From Lactiplantibacillus plajomi (GTDB lineage: Bacteria; Bacillota; Bacilli; Lactobacillales; Lactobacillaceae), in assembly GCF_005405405.1 (NCBI RefSeq), contig NZ_BJDZ01000012.1, positions 27,852-91,851 on the forward strand: a stretch of DNA of 64,000 nucleotides. The letters are read 5' to 3'. This document shows, in pieces, positions 1-8,726 of the stretch. Both the position numbers and the translations under genes were made by a program. Every line of letters starts with the position of its first letter. Within the stretch, counting starts at the first letter, position 1. Below the pieces are notes generated by a model. That model was not told the DNA's origin, searched no databases, and saw only the letters and a list, made by a program, of their open reading frames with translations.

Positions 1-271
1 CCAGCATCGCCGCTAACACTTTAAACTGCGGCGTTTGTTGCAGGTCGAACTGCTCGGTCGTCTGCGCTTTGGCACTTAATAACGCGGCTCCGCGCATCAA
101 ATCAGTCGTCGTACCGTACGTTAAGGTCGCCTGCCGACCATCGCGGCTGAGTTTAACGCCGCTAGCCCCCTGCTGGCAGGTCACCGTTAAATCCAGCACC
201 CGCGTTTCGGGTAAACAAACGGCGGACACCGCCAACCGTTGCTCCGCACTTAATCCACGCCATTCAATCAT
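1..271 (-). CDS. Family GH20 beta-N-acetylhexosaminidase, N-terminal part (runs off the left edge)
   Basis: Only about 90 N-terminal residues are visible. They look like the small alpha/beta domain that precedes the catalytic barrel in GH20 hexosaminidases of lactobacilli and streptococci. The visible end FDLQQTPQFKVLAAML resembles the family block FDL-x-E-x-PQF followed by a GVML-like strand where the barrel begins. The ATG at 271 is chosen because AAGGAGG lies 8 nt upstream. Catalytic residues (the D-E pair) are outside the window, so activity cannot be confirmed. The role would be removal of terminal GlcNAc or GalNAc from sugar chains; no signal peptide is seen at this start, which fits a cytoplasmic enzyme. 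The gene is separated by about 75 nt from the next minus-strand gene and may have its own promoter with a cre-like site. Confidence 0.6.
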   Translation of the reverse strand, partial: MIEWRGLSAEQRLAVSAVCLPETRVLDLTVTCQQGASGVKLSRDGRQATLTYGTTTDLMRGAALLSAKAQTTEQFDLQQTPQFKVLAAML

Positions 272-329
272 GCTATTCTTCCTCCTTGGGGATTGACCCC
301 GTTCTATTTACAATCCAGTTATTCGTTTA

Positions 330-343
330 GTATAGCGCTTACA
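330..343 (-). promoter_or_regulatory. Possible cre (CcpA site) overlapping the GH20 promoter -10
   Basis: Read on the minus strand the site is TGTAAGCGCTATAC, followed by T to complete TATACT, a good -10 hexamer for the GH20 gene. It matches the cre consensus TGNAANCGNWNNCW at most positions but differs at the last two. Catabolite repression of a glycosidase gene is plausible; the site itself is a weak call. Confidence 0.3.
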
Positions 344-345
344 TT

Positions 346-954
346 TTACGCAAGTGCCCGCCGTTGCTGTCGCTTCATCACGACCGCTAACGTCTGCGTA
401 TAAATCAAAATAAAACCTAAGCCGAGTATAAATGACCGTAACCCAAATTGCCAAGCCCCCAGTAACAAGACGGCTAAGTTAATGACCCGTAAACTATGGG
501 CCACCGGAATCCGCGGCCAAAACCGGTGGACCACTAACGCCAAGACGTCCAGTCCGGCCGTCGATGCGTGGTGCGTCAAACACAGCGCGTAGCCGAGCCC
601 AACCAGTAGACCGGCTAGTGGTAAGCCCCACCATAGCGAAATCGATAGTGGTGGTGGCCACGCCTGCGCCACGCTGAACCAACCGACGTAGCTGAGGCTG
701 GAAACGATAGAATTAATAAAGTTGTGCCCACCTAGGAACCCTAACGCAACCAGTAAACAACTAACCGTGATCAGGTTCGTCCAACCGGTGACGCTCCAGC
801 CACTAAGTCGCGCGGCAACCATCGCCGTTGCGGTGACCCCACCGCTAATAACGTTTGCCCGGACCAGCACCCACGAATAGGCCCAAGCCGTCAACCCGTT
901 ACCGATAACGATTGCGAGCATTTCTCGGCCGACCGTTTTAACCTTAAATTTCAA
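346..954 (-). CDS. YitT-family (DUF161-like) integral membrane protein
   Basis: The product has about 202 residues with five or six hydrophobic segments. A glycine-rich loop, STAGLDVLA near residue 130, resembles the G-x-T/S-x-G-x-D-x-L/I-A motif of the YitT/DUF161 family. Full-length YitT proteins (about 280 residues) carry a C-terminal cytoplasmic DUF2179 domain; this one ends after the membrane part in a basic tail (KRQQRRALA), as in shorter family members. Function is unknown. The TTG start at 954 is inside the end of the upstream metallo-hydrolase gene (11-nt overlap), which suggests translational coupling; an in-frame ATG at 921 is an alternative and neither has a strong ribosome site. 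Family assignment is moderate, function unassigned. Confidence 0.55.
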   Translation of the reverse strand: MKFKVKTVGREMLAIVIGNGLTAWAYSWVLVRANVISGGVTATAMVAARLSGWSVTGWTNLITVSCLLVALGFLGGHNFINSIVSSLSYVGWFSVAQAWPPPLSISLWWGLPLAGLLVGLGYALCLTHHASTAGLDVLALVVHRFWPRIPVAHSLRVINLAVLLLGAWQFGLRSFILGLGFILIYTQTLAVVMKRQQRRALA

Positions 955-1785
955 CCGTTAACCCGTCGTAAGCAACCGTCACGCCGCTACCGGCAACTAA
1001 ATTTTCCATCTGGGCGTGGGTCAAGCCGGAATTATGCGAAAAGTGGTTCACCACGTAGCGGGTCTGATCATCCGCCAGCCCGAGCGCTTTAAAGCGGGCC
1101 ATCATCCGTTGGTCATCCGGCCAGCCCATATGGGGACCGCCCGGTTGGCCGGCGTGGGGCTGGTTATTACAGTCTAGCGAAACGAAGTCGAAGTGCAGGT
1201 GCTGGTCGACTAAGTATTGGAACATCTCCTCGCTAAAGTAGGCGCAATCGTGGGTCCATAACAGCGTCTTACCCGCCTGGTCGCGAATCGCGTAAATCGA
1301 GCAGTCGCCCTGATAATGACCATGCTGAGCCGCCAAGATCCAAACTTGGTACCCGGCGACCATAAACGTCGTGAAATTCTTCTGCGGGTGGTACTGCAGC
1401 CGCTGCGGATCGTCACGCCCTTCCAAGTCAAACGCGCGGTCGTAAAACTTTTGCACGTACGGTTACCATAAACGTGAAGGACCGACCCCAAGGATTGCCC
1501 GTAACCGTGCATCCGTAGCGCCAGGTCTTCAGCGTATAAATGGTCGCTGTGCCAGTGGGTGATCAATAGTTGGTGTATCTGGCCAAAGTCCAACCCGTCA
1601 TTCAGGGCGTGCAAATAACTATCCCCCGGAAAATCGATCATTAACCGGCCGTCATCGATCAGCGCCTGCGTCTGGGTGCGAACGTCCTTTCCACCGTGTT
1701 CACGGGCGTAGCGACACACTTTACAATGACAAAATAACGCGGGGACCCGTTCGGCGGCACCGGTCCCTAAATATTGCAGTTTCAT
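944..1785 (-). pseudogene. Metallo-beta-lactamase-fold hydrolase (PhnP/RNase Z-like), broken by a -1 frameshift
   Basis: The ATG at 1785 has GGAGG 8 nt upstream. The first frame encodes MKLQYLGTGAAERVPALFC, a CxxC-type pair (CHCKVC) and the zinc motif THWHSDH, as in PhnP-like phosphodiesterases. After VYGNRT (about 1457) the similarity moves to the next frame (QKFYDRAF onward), which carries the remaining metal and phosphate-binding part, including LLWTHDCAYF and VVNHFSHNSG. On the minus strand the junction reads CCGTACGTGCAA; one extra G (ACGGTG) would restore a continuous protein of about 280 residues. No slippery heptamer or stimulatory stem is evident, so I treat it as an inactivating single-base deletion or a sequencing error. 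It sits upstream of and overlaps the YitT-like gene. Confidence 0.75.
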
Positions 1786-1887
1786 TAAAGCTAACCTCCT
1801 TAACGTCGTGATATCCCCCCGAGTATACCCATCTTGCCTGCTAATTTGAACCGCGGGACGCCAAAAACTTGGCTGGTCGGGGTATAC

Positions 1888-2733
1888 CTAATCACCGCGT
1901 AACGACTTACCCAGTAGCGTTGGTGCGGCGCCGAAGTAGCGCTTAAAAAGTTTGCTGAAATAGTACGGGTCCTGGTAGCCAACTGCTTGGGCAACCGCCG
2001 TTACCGTCAGCTGCTCGTTGGCCAATAAGTGCTTGGCCCGCCGCATCCGCAGCCCGGTCAAGTAGTTAATCGGGCTGGTCCCCTGCACGCTTTTAAAGGT
2101 CCGCGACAGGTAGGCGGCGCTAACGTGTAGTTGCTGAGCCAGTTCACTTAAGGTCACGTCTTCGTTATAGTGGGCTTCCAAGTAGTAGGTCGCCGCACTG
2201 ACCAGTGCCAAGCGGTCCGCCTTGGGATCACCCGCTTCGTTGACCGATAAGTAATCGCTGCTAACGTTATTTTCCGGTAACGCCCGTAACAGGAGGCAGA
2301 GTTGCTGCACGACCATCGCCTGAATCAGTAAATCATGGCCGAACGCGGTCGGGCGCTGGCTTTCCGTCACGATCCGGCGGGCACCCGCCATGAACTCCTC
2401 GCGGTAAGCGCCCAAGTCAATTAAGCTATCCGCAAACGGTAAGTGGTCCGGCGTTTGTCCCGGTAAGACCACGTGACGAAAACCAATGTGCAGTTGCAAG
2501 CTCTGGGTGTGCGGTGGTTGGGTCTCCTGGTGGTGCACCCCGGGATTAAAGAGTAGCGCCTGCCCAGCCACGACCCGCCGCCAGCGGCCCTCCACGTTAT
2601 AGTCGGAGTAGCCTTCAAGCATGGTCGATAACTCTAAAAAAGTATGTTTGTGGTACACGTAGGTGCCCGGCTGCTCGTTGCGGTACGGAAACGCGTAGAG
2701 CACTTCCGGTGTAAAGTCACTGAGTGCTAGCAA
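1888..2733 (-). CDS. AraC-family transcriptional regulator with N-terminal cupin
   Basis: The protein has about 281 residues. The first half is a cupin-type sugar/effector domain (HKHTFLELSTMLEG near residue 30 is the usual histidine-bearing strand). The C-terminal ~100 residues hold two helix-turn-helix motifs: LSELAQQLHVSAAYLSRTFK and VTAVAQAVGYQDPYYFSKLFKR, the second being the classic AraC signature. I use the TTG at 2733 because GGGGGG lies 7 nt upstream; an upstream in-frame TTG at 2754 would put that purine run inside the gene. It is divergent from the ABC exporter operon at 2871, so it may regulate that operon, but the two are separated by only about 140 nt and no operator can be recognised. 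Confidence 0.85.
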   Translation of the reverse strand: MLALSDFTPEVLYAFPYRNEQPGTYVYHKHTFLELSTMLEGYSDYNVEGRWRRVVAGQALLFNPGVHHQETQPPHTQSLQLHIGFRHVVLPGQTPDHLPFADSLIDLGAYREEFMAGARRIVTESQRPTAFGHDLLIQAMVVQQLCLLLRALPENNVSSDYLSVNEAGDPKADRLALVSAATYYLEAHYNEDVTLSELAQQLHVSAAYLSRTFKSVQGTSPINYLTGLRMRRAKHLLANEQLTVTAVAQAVGYQDPYYFSKLFKRYFGAAPTLLGKSLRGD

Positions 2734-2870
2734 GTCACTTCCCCCCTTTCGCAAAAAAAGACATGCTATTAGTCAAAAACGTCTATTCAACCGCCCCCGC
2801 CTTCCCCGCATACTAAGATTAAACTCGCGGGTGGTCCGGCGACCAGCCGCACCGTTAGGAGGCCATCGAT

Positions 2871-4622
2871 ATGAACCCTTACCAGTGGATCTGGCAATAC
2901 GCTAAGCGGAGCCGGATTCAGATTATTCTCGCCATCATTTTAATCGTTATTAACGCCGCCGGAATCGTCATCGTTCCCCTATTTGGCGGTTTCATCGTCG
3001 ACCAGGTCATTAACCAGGGCCACTTGGAACGCTTGGTGCCGTTACTGGCTGCCATGGTCGGCGTTACCCTACTAAGAACCATTATGCGCTATTGTTACAT
3101 CATTTTGTGGGAACGGGTCGGTCAAAATTCACTGTTTGCCATCCGTCACGACCTGTTCAGCAAGTTGCAATCCTTGGACTACACTTTCTTTAACTCGGTC
3201 ACCAGCGGCGACATCATGGCGCGCCTGACCGGTGACACCGACGCCATTCGCCACTTTCTCTGTTGGGTGACCTATAACTCATCGGAATGCGTCCTGTGGT
3301 TTTTAACCGCGGTCGTTGTCATGGGCATGATCAACTGGCAGTTGATGCTGGCGCTGGTCATCCTGACTCCGGCGATCTGGTACCTGACCCAACGGATGAG
3401 CACCGAAGCCCACACCGTCTTCTTCAACATCCGGCAAAGTTTCGCCCGCCTGAACGCGATGGTGGAAGAAAACATTTCCGGTAACCGGGTCATCCGCGCC
3501 TTCGCCCGTGAAGACTTCGAAATCAAGAAATTCCAAAAATTGAATTACGACTACCGCGATAAGAACATGGCTTCGGCCGCCGTTTCGCGTCGGTACTTAC
3601 CCGCACTGGACCTGCTAGCCTCGCTGCTCTCGGTTATCGTCTTGTTATTCGGGAGCTTTCTCGTCATCACCAAGCACATGACCCTCGGGGAACTCGTGTC
3701 CTTTAACGGGTTCCTATGGCTACTCAACCAACCGATGCGGATGAGTGGCTGGCTGATTAACGATATTCAACGCTTCTCCGCCGCCACCATTAAGATTCGC
3801 GCAATGTTGGACGCCGAGCCGGCCATCGTACCGGCAACCAGCACCACGAGTGCCCCGCTGCACGGTGCCGTAAAGTTCGAACACGTGGACTTCGCCTTTC
3901 CGGACGCGCCCGAAGTTAAGGTCTTAGACGACATCAACTTCAGCGTTCAACCTGGTCAGACCCTCGGGATTCTTGGTGAGACCGGTTCCGGTAAATCAAC
4001 CTTAATGAACATGATTGCCCGCTTTTACGACCCGACACACGGTCGCGTCCTGATCGACGGCCGTGACGTGCGCGACTGGCCGGCCGAACAACTACGTAAT
4101 CAAATCACCATCGTGACGCAAGACCTGTTCCTCTTCTCGGATTCGATTGCGGATAACATCAGTTACGGTAACCAGGACGCCTCGGCACCGTTCATGCGCG
4201 AAATGGCAACCGTGGCCGACGCCGACAACTTCATCCGCACGATGCCCGACGGCTACGATACGGTCGTGGGCGAACGCGGCGTCGGCTTGTCCGGTGGGCA
4301 AAAGCAACGGATTTCGCTGACGCGGGCACTGGTCAAGGACCCGCAAGTCCTGATTTTGGACGATACGACCAGTGCACTGGACATGGAAACCGAAGCGACG
4401 ATCCAAAAGCGGTTGAAAAAAATTACCGCTGATAAGACGGTCTTCATCATCGCCTCACGGATTTCGTCATTGCGCCGAGCGGACCAGATCATCGTTTTAC
4501 GTCACGGTCAAATCGTCGAACACGGCACCCACGAAAGTTTATTAGCGGAAAACGGCTACTACGCCGAAACCTACCGCCGGCAACTCGGCTTACTCAAAGA
4601 AGCGAAGGGAGGGGAACATTAA
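2871..4622 (+). CDS. ABC exporter half-transporter A (degenerate catalytic site subunit)
   Basis: This 583-residue protein has the fused exporter layout: a six-helix ABC transmembrane domain (about 1-300) and an ATPase domain. Visible motifs are Walker A GETGSGKST (about 370), signature LSGGQ (about 473), and Walker B ILDDTTSALD (about 495), where the catalytic Glu is replaced by Asp. The H-loop reads IIASRISS, with Ser in place of the switch His. With its partner at 4622 it forms a heterodimeric multidrug-type exporter of the LmrCD/BmrCD class. The ATG has TAGGAGG 8 nt upstream. The stop and the partner's start overlap by one base (TAATG). The substrate cannot be read from the sequence. Confidence 0.9.
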   Translation: MNPYQWIWQYAKRSRIQIILAIILIVINAAGIVIVPLFGGFIVDQVINQGHLERLVPLLAAMVGVTLLRTIMRYCYIILWERVGQNSLFAIRHDLFSKLQSLDYTFFNSVTSGDIMARLTGDTDAIRHFLCWVTYNSSECVLWFLTAVVVMGMINWQLMLALVILTPAIWYLTQRMSTEAHTVFFNIRQSFARLNAMVEENISGNRVIRAFAREDFEIKKFQKLNYDYRDKNMASAAVSRRYLPALDLLASLLSVIVLLFGSFLVITKHMTLGELVSFNGFLWLLNQPMRMSGWLINDIQRFSAATIKIRAMLDAEPAIVPATSTTSAPLHGAVKFEHVDFAFPDAPEVKVLDDINFSVQPGQTLGILGETGSGKSTLMNMIARFYDPTHGRVLIDGRDVRDWPAEQLRNQITIVTQDLFLFSDSIADNISYGNQDASAPFMREMATVADADNFIRTMPDGYDTVVGERGVGLSGGQKQRISLTRALVKDPQVLILDDTTSALDMETEATIQKRLKKITADKTVFIIASRISSLRRADQIIVLRHGQIVEHGTHESLLAENGYYAETYRRQLGLLKEAKGGEH

Positions 4623-6409
4623 TGGCAAAACGCAACACTTATAACCAGGATGAAAGTCTACGCCAACGGTTTAACTGGCACGACTACGCCCGGTTAGGTC
4701 ATTACCTCAAACCTTACGCTGGCCAAATGTTATTAGTTCTGGGTTCAATTTTGCTCGGTAACGTGGCCGTCATTTTAGGCCCCTACTTGATGAAGGTGGC
4801 GATTGACCAAGCAATTCCCAACCGTGATTTTCACCAGCTATGGCTGCTTGGCGGCATCTTTCTCACCAGCCTGCTGGTGGCCTTTGGCTGTTTCCGTTAC
4901 CGCATCTGGTCCATTACGAAAATCGGTCAGGACCTACTGATCGATATGCGGACCGACCTGTTTACCAACATTCAGCGACTCCCCTTTTCCTACTTTGATT
5001 CGCGCCCACACGGTAAAATTTTGATTCGGGTCGTCAACTACATCAACACGCTGAGTGACTTACTGGCTAACGGACTGGTCAACCTAATTTCCGACATCAT
5101 CTCGGTGATCATCACGTTGATCTTCATGTTTGCCATCAACTGGAAGCTGACGTTCGACAGCCTAGTGCTGATTCCGGTCCTGATTCTTTGGGCCTACGTA
5201 ATCCAGAAAAAGCAGCGGGTCGCCTTCCGCGAACTAAGCAACAAGCAATCCAACCTGAACGCCTACATCCACGAAAGCATCGATGGCATCAAGATTACCC
5301 AGGGCTTTGCGCAGGAAGAAAATGCGATTCAAGCCTTTGACGACGTCGCTAACGACAACCGCGATTCCTACATGCGGGCGGTTAAAATTCAGTACGCGCT
5401 GGGGCCGGGGGTCCAAAACGTGTCGACGATCACGACCGCGCTGATTTACTTTATCGGGATTCAGCAACTTGGCGTGGTCGTTAGTACCGGGACGCTGATC
5501 GCCTTTATCGGTTACATCAACAACTTCTGGAACCCGATCATTAACATCGGTAACTTCTATAATTCACTCATTACCGCGACCGCCTACCTCGAGCGAATCT
5601 TTGAAACGATGGACGAAAAGTCAACCGTGATCGACGCCCCCGACGCGTTCGACCTGCCACCGATTAAGGGCGACGTGCGCTTTAACGACGTCTCGTTTCG
5701 TTACGACCAAGATGAGCCGATGATTTTAAAGCACGTCTTGTTTCACGCCAAACCGGGGCAAACGATTGCGCTAGTTGGTGAGACCGGTGCCGGTAAGTCG
5801 ACGATCATCAACCTCCTCTCCCGCTTTTACAACGTTTCTGAGGGGCAGGTCACCATCGACAACGTCGATATTAGCCAGATTACGCTGGATTCGTTGCGAA
5901 CCCAGATGGGCGTCATGCAACAGGACACTTTCATCTTTTCTGGGACGATTATGGATAACATTCGCTACGGTCGTTTAGACGCAACCGATGATGAAGTCGT
6001 GCAGGCGGCTAAGGTCGCCCGGGCGGATGATTTCATCCGAACCCTCCCGGATGGTTACCAAACGACCGTTCAAGAACGTGGTGGCAGCATGTCGGCCGGG
6101 CAGCGGCAACTGATCGCCTTTGCCCGCGTCCTACTCGCCGACCCGCGCATCCTGATTTTGGACGAAGCCACCGCCGCGATCGATACCAAGACTGAAGCCT
6201 TGTTACAAGAAGGCCTTAACGAGCTACTCAAAGGCCGGACTAGCTTCATCGTGGCGCACCGCTTATCGACCATTCAACGAGCCGACCAGATCCTCGTCGT
6301 TGATGACGGCCAGATTGTTGAAGCCGGGACCCACGCCGAATTGATGGCCCAACGTGGTCAGTACTACGAACTATACGATTCGCAGTACCGCATGTTGCAA
6401 GCAACTTAA
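4622..6409 (+). CDS. ABC exporter half-transporter B (catalytic subunit)
   Basis: The 595-residue partner has an N-terminal cytoplasmic stretch, a six-helix membrane domain and an ATPase domain. Walker A is GETGAGKST (about 387), Walker B ILDEATAAID has the catalytic Glu (about 514), and the H-loop VAHRLSTIQ has the switch His (about 545). Its signature motif is degenerate: MSAGQ instead of LSGGQ (about 490). In an ABC dimer each ATP site combines one subunit's Walker motifs with the other's signature. The degenerate signature here therefore pairs with the degenerate Walker B and H-loop of subunit A, leaving one intact and one crippled site. Start overlaps the stop of subunit A by one base; a hairpin follows. 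Confidence 0.92.
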   Translation: MAKRNTYNQDESLRQRFNWHDYARLGHYLKPYAGQMLLVLGSILLGNVAVILGPYLMKVAIDQAIPNRDFHQLWLLGGIFLTSLLVAFGCFRYRIWSITKIGQDLLIDMRTDLFTNIQRLPFSYFDSRPHGKILIRVVNYINTLSDLLANGLVNLISDIISVIITLIFMFAINWKLTFDSLVLIPVLILWAYVIQKKQRVAFRELSNKQSNLNAYIHESIDGIKITQGFAQEENAIQAFDDVANDNRDSYMRAVKIQYALGPGVQNVSTITTALIYFIGIQQLGVVVSTGTLIAFIGYINNFWNPIINIGNFYNSLITATAYLERIFETMDEKSTVIDAPDAFDLPPIKGDVRFNDVSFRYDQDEPMILKHVLFHAKPGQTIALVGETGAGKSTIINLLSRFYNVSEGQVTIDNVDISQITLDSLRTQMGVMQQDTFIFSGTIMDNIRYGRLDATDDEVVQAAKVARADDFIRTLPDGYQTTVQERGGSMSAGQRQLIAFARVLLADPRILILDEATAAIDTKTEALLQEGLNELLKGRTSFIVAHRLSTIQRADQILVVDDGQIVEAGTHAELMAQRGQYYELYDSQYRMLQAT

Positions 6410-6463
6410 TACGTACGCAAAACTTTTGGCGCACGTTTTGGCTATCAATATTCGGAGACGCAC

Positions 6464-6494
6464 AAGAGGCTGTGACTAATGTCACGGCCTCTTT
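6464..6494 (+). terminator. Hairpin terminator after the ABC exporter operon
   Basis: The arms AAGAGGCTGTGAC and GTCACGGCCTCTT pair over 13 bp (one G-U) around a TAAT loop. The following T tract is short (TTT), so termination may be incomplete. Confidence 0.6.
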
Positions 6495-6573
6495 GCGTTT
6501 CCGTCCGCTAATCGTCGAACTGCGTGCCAAAAATCAGCTGACTTTAATCACAGGATCACTCGTTTCATCCGAT

Positions 6574-6589
6574 TGTTTCACGTGAAACA
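6574..6589. promoter_or_regulatory. parS site (ParB-binding centromere)
   Basis: TGTTTCACGTGAAACA is a perfect 16-bp palindrome and matches the Bacillus-type parS consensus TGTTNCACGTGAAACA exactly. It lies in the intergenic region between the ABC exporter operon and the GntR-type gene. Identical copies occur at 16287 and 43297. ParB loads here and recruits SMC to organise the origin region; no parB is in the window. Confidence 0.93.
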
Positions 6590-6610
6590 TAGTCAATATT
6601 TAAAGGTAAG

Positions 6611-6654
6611 TTGATATACTTTGTCACTTGAAATATATCATGTAAGCGCTTAAA
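6611..6654 (+). promoter_or_regulatory. Putative promoter with cre-like site for the GntR-LacI regulator
   Basis: TTGATA (6611-6616), a 17-bp spacer and TATATC (6634-6639) form a reasonable promoter. TGTAAGCGCTTAAA (6641-6654), directly after the -10, differs from the cre consensus TGNAANCGNWNNCW at one essential base (A for C). CcpA repression or autoregulation at this position is an inference. Confidence 0.4.
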
Positions 6655-6722
6655 ATCATACTAAATTTAAGGCAATTGACGAAAAAAGTTGTTTTCGTCG
6701 GTATACCAGGTGGAGGGATACG

Positions 6723-7778
6723 ATGGCAAAGTACGCGGTTCTATATCAACAACTTCGGATGGCGATTCTGCGTGGCGAGTACGCACCTAACGACCGCCTT
6801 CCTAGTGAAAATGCCGTGGCAATCAAGTACGGTGTCAGTCGGATCACCTCTAAGCGGGCGCTCAACGAACTGGCCGCGGCCGACCTGGTCTATCGGGTTC
6901 GCGGCGGCGGTACTTACGTGAAACCGCATAAAAGTACGAGCCAGCGTGAAATCCTGTTAGTACTACCATTTGAAGCACCGGCTTTCGGGGATTACCAAAG
7001 CGGTATCCAGGCGACCCTTGCCGGTACGACCTGGCAACTGCGCTTAATGGCTAACGACAGCTTTCTGCAACGGGACCCGCTCGACTTGGCGCACCACGTT
7101 GCCGGGGTGATCTATTACCCCCAAAACTTAGCAACCGAGTTGCCCCTACTGATGGCGTTACACGCTCACCGGTTACCGCTCGTCGTGCTGGATAAGCGGC
7201 CGGCCGCGCTGGCAGTGCCCAGCATCGTCAGTGATAACGTTGCCGGCGGCCAGTTAGCCTGCGCCCACCTACAACGCCACGGCCACCAACGGATCGCCTT
7301 TTTACCCGAGACCCCGTTTTGGCAAACGTTCACCGGGACCGTCAGCGACCGCTTCATGGGGTACTTCAACCAGTTGAAGCTAGCGGACACGGACGTCACG
7401 CTCCCGCTACGTTGGGCACAGGCGCTTCAGACTTGTACCGACGCAGTTCAGCTTGAAGGTTACCTCCACGCCCAGAAAATTACGGCGTTAATTGCCGAAA
7501 ACGACGTGGTGGCCCTAAAAGCGATGCACCGGTTACAGGAAGTAACGCCGACCATTTTAGACCAGTTGGCGATTATCGGCTTTGATAACTTGCCGGCCGC
7601 CGCGAAAAACGACCCCGCGCTGACCACCGTCGTCCAGGACTTTGCCGGTATCGGTGCTAAGGCCGTCGAAGCGTTGCTGGATCAGATCAACAACCCCGAA
7701 CGCACCTTTAACAACCCCGAAACGGTCGCCGTCAAGTTGGTAGCGCGGGCCTCAACGACCGAAACCGTTCGTAACTAG
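6723..7778 (+). CDS. GntR-type DNA-binding / LacI-type ligand-binding regulator (AraR-like)
   Basis: The 351-residue protein combines a GntR winged helix (1-70: LYQQLRMAILRGEYAPNDRL, PSENAVAIKYGVSRITSKRA, then RVRGGGTYV) with a periplasmic-binding-protein-like domain of the LacI/GalR type (about 75-340; LIAENDVVALKAMHRL and AIIGFDNLP are typical). This architecture is that of AraR of Bacillus, which senses a sugar. Start ATG has GGAGG 6 nt upstream. It is followed after 26 nt by the PucR-like gene, so the two may be co-transcribed. No sugar operon is adjacent, so the ligand is unknown. Confidence 0.85.
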   Translation: MAKYAVLYQQLRMAILRGEYAPNDRLPSENAVAIKYGVSRITSKRALNELAAADLVYRVRGGGTYVKPHKSTSQREILLVLPFEAPAFGDYQSGIQATLAGTTWQLRLMANDSFLQRDPLDLAHHVAGVIYYPQNLATELPLLMALHAHRLPLVVLDKRPAALAVPSIVSDNVAGGQLACAHLQRHGHQRIAFLPETPFWQTFTGTVSDRFMGYFNQLKLADTDVTLPLRWAQALQTCTDAVQLEGYLHAQKITALIAENDVVALKAMHRLQEVTPTILDQLAIIGFDNLPAAAKNDPALTTVVQDFAGIGAKAVEALLDQINNPERTFNNPETVAVKLVARASTTETVRN

Positions 7779-7804
7779 CTCACCCACACATAGGAGGGAT
7801 CTTC

Positions 7805-8653
7805 ATGGATGCTCAACAATTAATGGCAATTTATCCGCACGCGACGGTTCAGTCCGCCCCGGCGTTAAGCGACCATACCGTTTGCGTTAAGCTAGCCGCC
7901 GGTAAGTACCTGTGCATCGATACGACGAACTTGGAAGACCGCGAGCTCGCCCTCCTAGAATTGCTAGCCACGCCAAAGGCCAGCGTCCAAACCGACGACT
8001 GGACCGCCTACTTACTCGGAAAAACGGCGCACGCGCCGCAAACCACCGCTGAACAGTTTCAGCTCGTCTATTTCCGGGTACGGTTTACCGACGCTACCCA
8101 GAGCCGGACCGCTTGGTTGCAAGCCTTCGCCGCCCTCTTTGACGGCTGCCTGCACCAAGCTTGGACGGCTAAAACGGCAGGGTACTTACTATTGAAGCAA
8201 CCGGTCAGCGCCGAAACCGACCTGCCCGCCATGCTGGCACTTCTAGACGATGACTTTGCAACCAATACCACCGTATTACTAGGAAGCCAGCAACCGCACG
8301 ATGCCAAGTTGCCCCGCGTCTATACCGTTGAGCAGCAGTTGTTCAGTCAAGAGCACCAGCAAGCGGTCACCACGGTTACGGCGCAACTACTGCCCGCGTT
8401 AGCTGGACCGCGCAAGCTGGAATTACGGGCGCTGTGTACCCCGCTGCTACGAGTGCCCGAAAACCAGCAGTTGATCCGGGCGCTTTACCAAACTTTAGGC
8501 AACGTCCGTCAGGCGGCCGCCCACCTCTTCGTCCATCGGAATACCCTGCTTTACCGCATCGACAAGTTCGAACGCGCCAGCGGGTTCGATTTGAAAAACA
8601 TGGACGATTTAATCTATTGTTACCTCCTCGTGCTGGCTGCACCCAGCACTTAG
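7805..8653 (+). CDS. PucR/CdaR-type helix-turn-helix regulator
   Basis: The 282-residue protein ends in the HTH_30 domain of PucR/CdaR proteins: LYQTLGNVRQAAAHLFVHRN followed by TLLYRIDKFERASGFDLKNM. The first 200 residues have no clear ligand-binding signature and look like the divergent sensory part found in lactobacilli. Such proteins usually activate sugar-acid or amino-acid operons, but no candidate target adjoins it. The ATG has AGGAGG 7 nt upstream; the gene follows the GntR-LacI regulator at 26 nt and ends in a strong terminator, which suggests a two-gene regulator operon. Confidence 0.8.
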   Translation: MDAQQLMAIYPHATVQSAPALSDHTVCVKLAAGKYLCIDTTNLEDRELALLELLATPKASVQTDDWTAYLLGKTAHAPQTTAEQFQLVYFRVRFTDATQSRTAWLQAFAALFDGCLHQAWTAKTAGYLLLKQPVSAETDLPAMLALLDDDFATNTTVLLGSQQPHDAKLPRVYTVEQQLFSQEHQQAVTTVTAQLLPALAGPRKLELRALCTPLLRVPENQQLIRALYQTLGNVRQAAAHLFVHRNTLLYRIDKFERASGFDLKNMDDLIYCYLLVLAAPST

Positions 8654-8667
8654 TTTATTAGTTCTAC

Positions 8668-8721
8668 CCAAAAGGGCCGGTGTTCACAAAACTGAACACT
8701 GGCCCTTTTGGACTTTTTTTT
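8668..8721 (+). terminator. Strong rho-independent terminator
   Basis: Arms CCAAAAGGGCCGGTGTTCA (8668-8686) and TGAACACTGGCCCTTTTGG (8693-8711) pair over 19 bp with one G-U, followed by a run of T. It ends the regulator pair and separates it from the convergent serine hydrolase gene. Confidence 0.9.
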
Positions 8722-8726
8722 AACTG

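Noticed and set aside
944..1785. Programmed -1 or +1 frameshifting in the metallo-hydrolase gene
   Set aside because: No slippery sequence or downstream stem at the junction; family members are single-frame proteins.
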